The translations under genes and the position numbers were made by a program. Under the pieces are notes generated by a model. It worked only from the letters and a program-made list of their open reading frames with translations, was not told where the DNA came from and searched no databases. Positions 35,011 to 47,316 of a stretch of DNA of 64,000 nt are shown piece after piece (position 1 is the first letter of the stretch; each line of letters begins with the position of its first letter). Source of the stretch: Ascaris suum (taxonomy: Eukaryota; Nematoda; Chromadorea; Rhabditida; Ascarididae); contig CM024190.1 of NCBI GenBank assembly GCA_013433145.1, forward strand, positions 3,596,001 to 3,660,000, given 5' to 3'.

Positions 35011-35827
35011 TACTCCACGCGCAACGACCAGTCTCGTGCGGTGCAACGGCCCAGTATTTCGTAACGTCGATTCGGTGTTTGACATAACTCTCAGAAATTG
35101 CAGGAAACAAATAGAACTGAAAAGTATTTTAGATGAGAAAATCATCTGTTCGATCGTCCTGTAATATTCGACTACTTGGCATTTGCAGTTTGATGCTGGC
35201 CGGTTTTTCATTCGCAAACCTCATGAAGCAAATCATAAGGTAAAACGCACACCGGAAAAAGGAAAATGTTTCTCATGCTGTGCATGCCGCAACATATCGT
35301 ATGGGTTTTCCAGTTTTTGGAAACAGGCATGACATTTGAGGAAATTGCCGCAGGTGTATGTTTTGTGGAATTTTCATCAAATTTCCACTTAATGTCGGGA
35401 TTTTTCACAATATTTCAACAGTGCTGTAATTCATCTACAACTGCATCATCCAGTAACTTTGTTAGTTGTCCTCGACGTTTAGTCGATCAACCGTCCTATT
35501 CTCAGCACTTAGGGGAGTTTTTGATAAGGAATGTGAGATGCGACGATCATCAGTCTGTTTTTTCAATGTTGTCAACCAACATGCAATTATCTAACATACG
35601 CATACCCATCTAGAGAGCAGCTCTACCAGGCGCAACAGTGCACCCATATCATCGCATTTATCGATGCAGTGATTGGACGTAGTCATGATGCTTACTCTAT
35701 ACAGGAATGCAATGCGTTATGCGCACAGCAGTAGCAAATTCAGAGCGGAAGATAGTGCTCAGTGCCTGTGAGGCTTTTGTGTGTCGTATACTAAATATTT
35801 GCTGATCAGTCTTCCGCTAATTGATGC

Positions 35828-35844
35828 GGGGGGGGGGGGGGGGG
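35828..35844. repeat. Run of 17 G
   Basis: This is a homopolymer of G on the plus strand; such tracts are recurrent in nematode genomes. Its exact length is likely to be error-prone in assembly. Confidence 0.9.
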
Positions 35845-35920
35845 ATCGCACAGAAAGATGGAACCACTTGTGCACGATATTCTTGTATGAATTGAACAAC
35901 TGTGAAAAGCAGCCGAAGTC

Positions 35921-36151
35921 TCACTGGAGCGCTAATTTATTAAAAACTATGTAAAAATATAACGAATGACTCTGAATGGCTGTGTAACGATTGGTTTCAA
36001 AACTTGTTCGACCACTGCGAATATCCTCCATAATCAGCTCAGCGATATACTTTTTTTCAGCAAAAACGTACTGGTCGCGCAAGGTATCATCGAAGTAATT
36101 CAACGTTTTGCACATCGGGTGTGTTTTTTGAGAATCTAAAATCGATTGCAA
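35921..36151 (-). other. Unrecognised open segment, possible exon
   Basis: After an acceptor-like cgattttag the minus strand reads MCKTLNYFDDTLRDQYVFAE, then KKYIAELIMEDIRSG. The composition looks coding, but no family is recognised and no donor is convincing. A further open stretch at 36263-36598 could be an upstream exon. Confidence 0.15.
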
Positions 36152-39100
36152 GGAAATTTGCAGTTGTGGGGTTTATGGTGACCTTAGACATGTCGTGATG
36201 AGCTTTGGAAACAGCAAGCTAGAATACCGAGCACGCAAATGCCTTAAAATCGATACAGTATATCAACCATAAGGCTGAAGAGGACGGAAAGAAAGATACA
36301 TAGGACTCGAGAGTATGTTTTCTGCAAGTAAAAAACATATAACAATTACTGTTTGCAATCGTATAACAAAAAGTCTATTGAGCGAAAAGTGGTGACATAA
36401 TTGAATGTGCCGCTCGTTAACGGCTCCACATTCAGTTTTGAGTATGCGGCATTCATATGTAATTGACGAATTTCCTAATAACTTCATTGCATTGCTTGGA
36501 AGAGTTTCCTCTAAACTAACAAAATTTTTCCTCTCAAGAATTTTTAATGTGGATTCTATCAGCTGACTGATACCGAGAAATATCCACAACAATGACAAAA
36601 AATGACATGACTTGAATCAGATTAGCCCTATGCCACCTTTGTTCCGTCGTCCCTATTTGCATTCCTCGCAGTATTTAAATTAATTCCATGCGTCCACTTA
36701 TTCTCATATGTTTCTGGAGAGGGTTTACACCCATAATAACCGATAGAGGATAAGAGCTTTGATGCAATTTTGACGTTAGCACTTTTTGCAAATTGCTTCG
36801 GTCGCTAAAAGCATACGTTACAACTGTTGCTATTTTTGCCAATACTTCCTCAGCGTTCGTTGTATTGCTACATATTTACGTTGTTTTTTATTGTGTGGAG
36901 CCATTCGAATCATACTTCGGAAAGTTTTAAGCAGTGAAGTTCATAGACAAGAATTAATCGTTGGCCTGATTTGCATTGCACTCGGCAGTCTTCACTTGTG
37001 TCAAGGTCGGCAACTTCACAATACGTGCCCCAACTTATTCATTCTGCTCTTTAATGAAGAGATGTATCTGTTAATACTTTGGTAAAGGAATCCTGGGCAA
37101 TCTCAATGCAATATCTTTTCGATTAGCCAACGTGGATGTTCATGCTTGATAGTGAGTGTACGTTCCACGTTGCGCTCGTCGTTTAAACTAACCATGCATC
37201 CGACATGCTCCCGCAGATTTAGCATTTTATGCATGAATAAAATACCGCCGTCCGAAAATATTTGCTAACAATAGCGGCTATTCGCGAATATCTATAGACA
37301 CTAGTTTTCGTTAACGTTGACTGCATTTGTATTGTCCCAAAAGTGCTCTGTTAGTGAGTCTGCAGTGGAATTGACCTCTGAACCGCAATTAAGAGCACCG
37401 AGATATTGCTGATCGTCGAAGAACCAACAATTTACTTAAATATTGTATGTGATTTTCATAGCTGTTTCACTTTTCGTTTTGCCATATTCCGCTTTACTCA
37501 TTTGTGACCTTTTTTGCGATAATTCGCGATAATAACAATCACATTTTGCGATAATAACAATAACATATTGCTGTGCCGTTTCACGCTTTGCAGTCCTCTT
37601 TGAATAATTATGTTGTGCAGGATCGCTTTTTTTACTTCAGTTGATTGAGAAGTTAAGTATACAAGCGTGATCTTTTCTTAATTCACCATTAACGATGCGG
37701 CTTTTACTAGAATTTTGCAAATTCCTAGTTGCTTTCATTTAAATTATCCATTTCGTTATCTTCAGCAGTTGAGGTATCAAAGTACTAAAGAAATGAGGTT
37801 CAACAGACGATCTCTGTCTCCGTCCTAGGCTCGCTGCACCTTATTTTAACTGCACTTTTTTATCATTGGATCCGCCCAGCTAATTCTTTGGCTTCGCAGC
37901 AGACGCTTTCCGTCGAGTGCATCCCAGATGATAAAGCCTACGGTCCATCTGCTATTGTCGAGTTGCACCACCATCTGTCCATCGCCTCTTTAGATTAGAC
38001 ATTTCCTTGACGACGTTAACAAAACTTTACCGTTGTGCGGTTTATTCAGAGTGTATATGATTTCGAAACGATAATTTGGGCTTTAGGCACCTCATGACTT
38101 TTTGTGTTACTATCGCTTATTTTCAACAAAGTTTATAGTACTTGGATTCATATATCACAACAAGTAAAACAGTGAATTGAAAGAGACTTTCTTTTTGTTT
38201 TCACAGGTAATTGGCAAAAAAGGAGCTAAGCCTTCGTCCCATCGAAATTGCCCATCGTTTTTATCGCCTATGCATTCATGGTCAACCAGAATGGATGATA
38301 CGCTTTTAGAGCAACAACCAGAGTTGAAGATAAAGAGGTAAAACTCGTGCAAGAAGCGCTTTAATGCAACAAGTTGATGAAGTAATTATTGTATCTAGGA
38401 TTTTCGATGTCTGCGACATGAACGATTTCATTTCTTTTCAGAGCCGGATAGACGGCTTAACGCAAGCGGTAGTCTGAAATTCCCGCAATTGCAGAATTGC
38501 TTACGAGCGACGTTGGAGATGTTTTGTCCGTATAATTGCCGTCTCTAACAGCAATTTTCAGAAACTCACTAGCGCCTCGAACGTCCTTGCGTTCGTTAGC
38601 TGTGTCACAATATAGCGTTCCTGTATCTTTATGAAAGTTTTCGGTTGCTGATGAATTGTTCATCATGTTTTTGCAATTTAAGGAATCCGTAGTTTCCGAG
38701 GCGCGCATAACTAGCAATTAATACATCATGCTTTCTGTTTTAGTTCATTCATGGATAAAAGTTGAAGCTACATTGACTCCTTACATTCCCTGTTATAGTG
38801 TGAACGAAAATAGTATCGCCGTTTTCATTTCAATTATTGATGCGAAAGAGTGGGACGTTTACATGATTGCTAGACGAGGAACTTTAAAACTCTGTCCATT
38901 CTGAGTTGGTCGAAGCCGGAATTTCGCTTTGTTGTGCTTCGTGGATCAAATTGTCTCAGACCTTGGGAAATTCACCATATCCTCGAGGAGTCTCGCGTTC
39001 AGGTACTGGAACTCTCTGGGTCAGAACCGTTTGAGACCTTGTGGCTTACCTTCCATCTGCGGTCATATTTCTCACATTAGATTCTCCAAAATTTTCTCGA

Positions 39101-42100
39101 ATTGCTTGATCTTTGCAACTGCTCTTCCATAATGCACACAAAGACTCTCATAATTTCGAAAATGACGCCTACTGCTTGAGACTTTTGAAAATGATGGCAC
39201 CTGATAAAATCTTTTTAATTTGAAGTGTTCCATAACAGCGCAATCAATGCATTATTGATTAATTTTATTTGCTAAGAAACCCAATGAACGGTGCGAACAA
39301 AACTTCGTTTATTGGCAATTAGAATTAGGTATGTGACGATATCTCAAGCAATAAGTTATCTCTATCAGAGCTTCCAAAATTGCCTTATTTGAGTTAAAAA
39401 AATCATTTCGATAGCGATTTGCATAGCGAGAAGCATCGATATAAGCTTCGAGGGAGGTTGATTAGGCGCAAATGATCAAGAAACTCATTATAGAACATTG
39501 AAACGAGGCTAGAAGGGGTTTTAATAAGGTTGCAACGTCTGTACTGCCTACTAAATCCATTACGCTTTGCGCTAGTCCGACTGTATTTCTCAACACCAGT
39601 GAATAATTGCGCAACGTACCCATCATGGCTGAAATGTCCGATCTTGTTGCATTAAAGTATTTGCTAGAATATTGAGCAGTTGAATGCGATTAATTCATTC
39701 CCTTCCAATGTCGAAGCTGTTGCTTGCAAGTGATAAAAATCGCATTCCACTGTAGTTATATGCCTCTGATCGTCTGCTGAGAAAATCGTACTTCGTATAG
39801 GTTTTGCCTGATTGGCTGAGGTGTATACACTTAGAACTGACCTCATAGTAGTAATGATCAAATAGGAACTTACTATGAGGACCTCTCCAGGTCATAGATT
39901 ACATGTTGTGAGCCCGTAACAAATGCCGTGATTTGAAACAACAAAATGAATAAATTCAGGTATAGGTCAGCACAGGAGTGAATACACCACAGCTGTCCAT
40001 GATACAGCTTGACAACCGAAAATCTGTCAGAAAACAAGATCGAATGGATTGAGGACAGGAGGATGAAAAGTACCACAGGGTCTCGCGCTGCGGATGCATC
40101 TGCGCTCTACTCATTGCACCAATCAGTTTCACAGATCACCTGTAAACAGTGAATATGCAAAATAATGCGTCTGAATTTTTTAAAAGCGATCGTCAGGATG
40201 AGTCAATGATGGGTTTTTTCTCTAAAGTGATATGCTTACGAAATTTCTCCTTCTTTAAAATTTGCATAGGTCTTTTCAAATGATCGTAATGAATGACAAT
40301 ATAGGAGGTAGTCATTAATTCTTCAATTTTCGCAACTCTAGCTTTAGCGCGTTCCCCATATCGTAACTAGTGAGTACAGTTATCAGATGTTATTACCACA
40401 GACACTGATAGGTGTTGCATATGCAAATTCTTACCCAAACACATAACGTTGTTATTAAGAGCTTCACAAGTGCAAATTGCAAGGGCGATTAAGAACCAAC
40501 CACCGGCCCATCACGACGAGTGCATCCTTAATTACAGGAAAGACGAACATACGCGGGAAGTGTCATATTACTCGCTTCCTTCCACTGATTATGAAATGAA
40601 CTTGTATTGATAGCGATCAAATAGACACTTATTTTCGATTCATCGTATTCTTTCTAGAAATGCAAATACTGAGTAATCAGTGTTGAATACACATACAATC
40701 CAAATTTAATTGAGCGCATTCACTGCTGTTTTGTAGCGTGATTTGCCTCAGCTGTAAGTGCGCTTTGTTGTTATCCAAGAAGTGAATGTCCGTTCTTGCA
40801 CCGGATCGTTCTTTCGTGGACGATTGCTCTAGACAGTGGACATGAGCAGTTCAAATAAGACCATCACTATTAAGGCATCCGTTATGGCAGCGACTATGCA
40901 ATCGTTTAGCGCAGCGCTTAAAATGGCGGTCTAACATTTTCATGTGTGAATCACTGCATATTAAATGAAGATCTCTAAGCTTTGAAAGCTTGAAAAAAAA
41001 AGTATGCGGATTGCAAATTGAAATCATCGATGAAATAAATTGTTTGAAAGTCAACTTTTGAAAAGATGTGCTAAACTTCAACTTCAGTACTGCCATTCAT
41101 CGTTTCCATTGCTTTAGAATTCGAATGATATCATTAAGAACGACGGGCAATGAAGATCACTGGAAGGAATCTAGCAATTGCTAGGAGAGAATGATTGCTC
41201 AGAATTCAACACAACAGCGAGATCATGAAGTCGCTTGATTTACACAGGATGCATGCAGAAAGAACAAGATGATGAATTGAATAATGTTTCTCGTCTTTGA
41301 TCCCACTAAAAAGAATACAGCTAATTAAACGTAAATTTATTTTAATGTAAACCAAACTTCAGATAATAAGAGGAGAATTTTGTTTGAAAAGAAAAAAAAT
41401 AGTCGTTTGCTGTTTCGTGAATCATAAAAACAGCAATCGTTCGTCTAAAATTTGTAAGCATCAACAAGATTGAAAGCGAAAAACCTTATGCGAGGAAATA
41501 AATGGAAATCTAATCATTGGATGAAAACCCCATAAGAGTGTTAGAGAAATTTCATGAAGCGTTATAAAATATTTATAAAATTAGTCGCGAGAAATTTCTG
41601 CTTAGCTCTCAAAATTTTTGAACGGAAGTTAAGTGCTGCAATTCGCGCATCCTGCGACGCCTATATTCTGCCATCTCCATTCATTAGAAAGTACCAGCAA
41701 TTGAATATTTTCACCTACAAATGATTGAGCTATCGCTGTAAAGTAGTACTTCTAATAGAGGATCTCTAGCTATGTCCAATTAGCGATGAAATAAGTCAGC
41801 AAATTGAAAAATCTTTACCGTTTCGCAAGCATTTCGACTCCGCTGCATAGTCGGTTGCGTTTTTTTGGGCGTTCATTATCGTAGTCTGTGTGCGTTCACT
41901 TAAGTATTTCTTCCAGCAGTAATTTAGCTACGACCAATGCAGAAAGTCGTTTGTCAAGAACTGCTGGATGCATTAGACTGCTCATCACATTTGGCTAGAA
42001 ATGGCGTTTCTCATAATTGTTTATAGTGGATTTTTCTCGAAAATGTCCAAAGTCGTCGACAATCTTTTAGGGCAGAATTTAAGTTGGAAGTACATGTGAG

Positions 42101-45100
42101 CTGAGCACTGATTTCAACCGTATATTTTGGGATACTCAACATTTGTTTCGTATTTAAGAGGCTTCGTTTAAGAGAATTCTACCTCATCGTGTGGAATAAT
42201 TGGCTTATAATATGATAGAACACTTGTTTTTTTTTTCGCCTTTATTATGACTTCAGCGCCGTGTAGGATGCAGGCTATATTTGCGAGAGTAAATATTTCT
42301 CCAGAGGAATCTCGTTAGATTACTATTGAACATATATTATGATCTAGTAGGTCTAATAAAGTTATATGATATCTAATGTTAAAAGCAGAACTGCGCAGTT
42401 TTCGCGAAGCAAACCTATGCCTCGCTAGCAATAGATACAGTTTTCCTTTGGCTAGAAATGAGAGTAAGCTTCCAAAAGTCATTAATTTTAAATAAATAAA
42501 GTTTAAAGTCTTTACTTGTATCATCGATGCACGCAAATAAAAAAAGTAAATGGGAAGTACGGTTTTAGACTAAGCTCTCAATTTCTTTATTTCTTTTCTG
42601 CATTCGTTCAGCCAGTAAGGGATCCTCATTGTTCTTTTTGTTTTCTGTTAACGACACAGTGATTACTTATCTCGAACTACAACAAAAAAAATGTAACAGC
42701 ATTCTTTTTCACCTGGAAAAATGGCACACGGATTTTAGCAGCATATATTTACACCAATATTTTGATATTTGCAGATCGAGAATAGAAGGCTGAATAATGG
42801 CAGGCTGATTTCCTCTTGTGAGTGAACTTGAAACAGATTCTGATGTACTTTTTTGCTGCAAAAGCTTATACGATGGTGATTGCCGAGGAAAAACTTTGTC
42901 GAATGTTTGCCGTAATGGGTTTGTTTACAAGCGACCACCTTCACTCAGCTTTCTTTGCATGTTTTCCCAACCGTCTACTTCTTTCGCAATATTTTTCCAT
43001 CCCTATGCACGAATATCAAATAGCATATGCTCATGTTCGTAGACACACTTTTTTCTTGCATCTTCTTAGATGCACACACGGCTGCTGGTGTCGATGAGAT
43101 TAATCAACTTGCTCTTTTTCTAGTTCACTTTCACAAAGAGTGCTGCTGGTTGAATGCGATAAATAGTTGAGACAGCACGTTCTAGTGTGTTAAATATTAT
43201 GATCCGCTGAGTTGTTCTTGTAAAAGTACTACCAATAGTCGCTTCTCATGTTTAATCAATTTATTTCCAATCGGAGCTACATATGTCGACGTTTTTTCTA
43301 TCACATGCAATTGGGATGAAGGGTCCGAAATTTCTCAAATTTCAAGGTGCTTCATGGCGTTCATTTCGGGTGAATAAAAACAGTTGGAATTTCTGGAAAT
43401 GGAGCAAAGTTGCAATTTTTACTTAGAAATTAAGAGAAATTAATTGAAAATGTAAAATTTTGTTGGCATGGATGCCGAGCTCTCCAAAAATAGTTGCAGG
43501 TGTTGGAAGGAGGTATGTCTTCGTTGAATTATAATCCAGATGGGGAGCAGTTTGTTCTTCACCAAGGATGCATGCCGTAAGCGAGTTTTTAGGCGAACCT
43601 GAAATCGAAGCGAGATGGTCGTAGGAGACAGTCAAAGACGCCTCGGGAGTCCGAAGATGGTAGTGTCTAAACGAACCTGAAATGTCCGCAGGGACACTTT
43701 TAGTGGTTGTTTTGGATTCTCTTGAGGTCCCGAGTTGGAAATTACTGAGGCGAGAATCTAGATGAGCGAGAGTTCAGAGATTCAACGACCGGAAATCCAG
43801 TATCACCTTAATGGACATAAATTTTATTTGTTTCTACGATGTGGTCACACCACAAACGAAACCTCGAACATTACCGTTGAGCCGTGGTCTGTTCATTGCG
43901 CGATGTCATGCAAGGGCATGTGAAGTGCTGATTTCCGCGCTTGAGAGCGTTGATTAGCTTTAAAGCGAGCTCATTCTCTTCAGAGTTCATTCAGCGGCTG
44001 CACCGAGAGCCGAGATGTAAGTTGCGTTCGCTGCTGAGGTTTTTTTTTAACCAAACAAAGGCGGCTATAGTTTCTACGAGATTCACTTATTCTAGAGTCA
44101 GTCCCTTCTATAGAAAAGGTTTGCCGCTTGTTATTTCAGCTTTTTCATAGCCGAAACGTCCGCGTGAATTACTCTCATTCTGTGCAGACTAGTCGCTGTC
44201 TAATTGATAGTTGATGCGCTCTTTAGTAGATATTATACTTGAAGGTGGAAAAAACCTGTATGCACTTTGGGTCGGCCGATTCCTCTCATTTCATCGACCA
44301 TGCTACAAAAACAGGATTTCTTAATGCAGTAGTGGCGCAAGCCTTTTAGATATTAAATTATGAAGCTTTTTTGCACACCTGTTTTCCGCAATTAACATGT
44401 TAAGATTTGTTGATCAGGTGAGGGAGACACATAGGCGCAAATAGTGCCAGCTCCTCTGGCATGTTTCTCCACCTATTTCTAAAATAATTGAAAGACGAAT
44501 CGCGTCATTTAGAAGAATCTAAGAAAGTGTTTTCGCTAATGCATCTATGCTGATTTTTTTCTGCAGCATTCAGTAGGCATTTAATGGTGCACTATTATAC
44601 AACTGGACCGCACACATTCAAGCCGATGAACCACGGCGCACATGTGGGCCGAGTACAATTCAGCCATATATTGTTCGATGGCACGCATCAATTCACAACG
44701 TGATGAGAACGATAAACTGAACTTAGATGCACAAGCGGATGGAAAATGCACGATAGTAGTCAGTGGCGTAATTCAATTTCTTTCCGTTAGGGTCTTGCAC
44801 GTAAACAATTTCACAATCGCGCTTAGTGCGGTCGTCAGTGTTTTCGATCGCTGAGGGTCTCTTCGCATAGACATTGTTCCATCATTGAAAATTTTTGTCG
44901 TCCCAGCAATCAAAATGAGGCAGTGTCATATTTTCATATCATGTCGGCATCTAATATGGATCATTATTGCAAGAACTTTTTCGTATTGTGCTTCTAACTG
45001 CGCTATTACCATGGTGAATTTAAATCAAAAGCGGTCCAGAAAGGGCTTATTCTAGAAATCCAAAAAAGACCTGGAAAAGTGTTTTTTCTATTCTTAAACT

Positions 45101-45265
45101 TTGGAAGATTGCGAAACTGGAAAGAAATTGGAAAGCCTATCGAATAGGGGCAACAAATACAGTACAATTTTCCTGGCAATTACTAAAAATTTCAAGCATC
45201 AAACTGATTCACTATGATCCCTACGATTGTCGCGAAAAGACGCGACAAATATATGCGAGAGAAAA

Positions 45266-45293
45266 GGGGGGTTGCGGGGGGAGGGGGGTGGGG
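45266..45293 (+). other. G-quadruplex-type tract
   Basis: Four G-runs of 6, 6, 6 and 4 are separated by loops of 4, 1 and 1 bases (gggggg ttgc gggggg a gggggg t gggg). This is a strong canonical quadruplex pattern on the plus strand. Confidence 0.8.
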
Positions 45294-47253
45294 AGGAGAT
45301 GTGGGTCCCCGCTAAGCGCTTTACGAAAGAGACAGCGACTAAGAGACGTCGAGAGTTAAATACACTTACAAAGAATGACAACAAAGGAGGAGACTTAGAA
45401 TCCTCTCACAACAAAGTGAAGATTTTATGTTTCCTTTCTCACAAAATCTCCAGCGAAATCTTCTTGATCACTTCGCTGGGATTTTGTTTTGACTGTTTCG
45501 CCGTTTGACACGACAGCGATGTCTCACACTCGAAATAGGCGAAGAGAAAAGAATTTTCGTATGCTTCCCAAGATAAAAGACCGATGGCGTCCATAGCGTT
45601 CAAGAATTCGTATCTCCTTTTCGTAAATATTTCCCGCAGTTCTGATCACGTCTCGACGTCTTTCAAGTGTTCCAGATTGAAAGAGAAACCTAATAATAGT
45701 TTTCACGGCTGATTTCACGGCAACAAATTTTTTCAAACCACCTAAATGTATGTGAACGAGTAGCGAAGGCAACAATTGCCATCTATAGTTATATGGATCC
45801 AAAGAATGCAGAAATCATCATAACGAAATTCGCAGTGAAATGTGTTAGACGGTATGCGAAAATCTTTTCCATTGCAAGTTCCAGACTGTCCGCACAACGT
45901 GATCTGAAATCAGGGCATTCTGCGGTGCTGTCTCATATCTGCTGTCGAAGCCAAGCTGATTGCTTTCACTTCGTTTTTTTTTACCGCTTCGGAAGTTTGG
46001 TACCATTGCGCATAGAGTAGCCAATTACCAAGATTTCCATGCGTCTTGGACTTATTAACGGCCTCAGAGCATATCGAACTCTTCAGCGCTAGTTGAGTTA
46101 ACATCTTACGACGGCTGTTCGCGAAATGGGGGCACACTTAGCTGCATTCACAGGTATTTTTGCAGATAATCTCAAATGCGATTTGTGTTTTCTCTGCATA
46201 GGCGGGGATAAACATCTTCTTTTAAATCAGGTATTATAGGAGAGGCGTATATCGCACCAGCCTTTAGTAATGTTCTTAGAATTGTAGTCGTTTTGAGCGC
46301 CGCTTTCTTTGGCAAAACATAGCATATATATGAAATCTTGCCATGCTTGTCATCACATGAAAAGAGTATTTCAATTGTGCAACATTTTAAAGAGAACGCT
46401 CACAAGCAATTAAGATATTCTTGCATCTAAAGATCTAATTCATACGCGACGCTGCTTTTATAAATGAAAGTGGAAAGTGCGGATAATGAGATATGAACAT
46501 CGAATAGACTTTCTGCAGTGAATATATAGTGTAATTGTAGCTGTCTAATGAACCGCTGATGAATGATGGGATTGCCATACTGGCGGAAAAATTTACTCGA
46601 ATGGTTCATGAATATTTATGGTACTTCATGACGGTACTGTTGCGGTCACAGTTTCGCCGAAGAAGAACAATCGCTATTTTCAAGTTCATTCGAGGAAGAA
46701 CTCACAGACAATGAGCACATTTTTGGTTACTGAAAAATGAAGTCTGCACCGAGGCATTTTCGCCCTTTCGAAAACTTCGAAAGAGAAACCTTATGTTCAA
46801 GCTGACTTTCTATTCAAAGGGAGAATACCACGATACTGAGTGAATATTTATTATTTTTATTTTTGTAGGAATATTAGTATTGCGCATTTTGAACACTAGT
46901 ATAGCGGAACTATATGTTTGCCGATTCATGGTTCGGTCTAATGCATTTTGAAACATGGGAATACTCGCCTCAAAAGTCTCCATTTTTAGCAGCAGGAGTC
47001 GTACTTCTTTGAACTTCAACGAAAGACGAGACTTTTTATCGCTTTTGAATTGACCTTGGATCTAAAAAGGTGCAGATCTAAAGAACTCAAAGACAGTGTA
47101 AATTGGACGCGAACATTGGATTAGTTGGAAATAGAAGGTGCGGAAAGGTACACGGATTTGTTTCACACTTGGTGTGAATTCGAGTTGGAAAAAGCGGCGG
47201 TTTTGGTCCTATCTCCATACCTGTACTGTAGTCGCCATACTCTAAGCTTTAGC

Positions 47254-47257
<4 letters not shown>

Positions 47258-47313
<56 letters not shown>
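47258..47313. repeat. (TA)28 microsatellite
   Basis: This is an uninterrupted run of about 56 bases of alternating T and A. It falls inside an apparent open frame ending in repeated Ile-Tyr, which is an artefact of the repeat. Confidence 0.95.

Positions 47314-47316
<3 letters not shown>

Larger units (their letters stand above)
32263..45198. other. Gene-poor region between the retroelement and the G-rich tract
   Basis: It is AT-rich, with scattered open frames of under 115 codons. It contains the 17-base repeat (34964), the G17 run (35828) and a short run of gcgataat repeats at 37518-37560. A segment at 38200-38310 (minus, DHECIGDKNDGQFRWDEG) looks faintly lectin-like but lacks convincing splice sites. 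Confidence 0.4.

Noticed and set aside
38155..38352. Segment with QFRWDEG resembling a C-type lectin WxDG motif
   Set aside because: The remaining C-type lectin cysteines and WND-type motif are missing, and the splice sites are poor.
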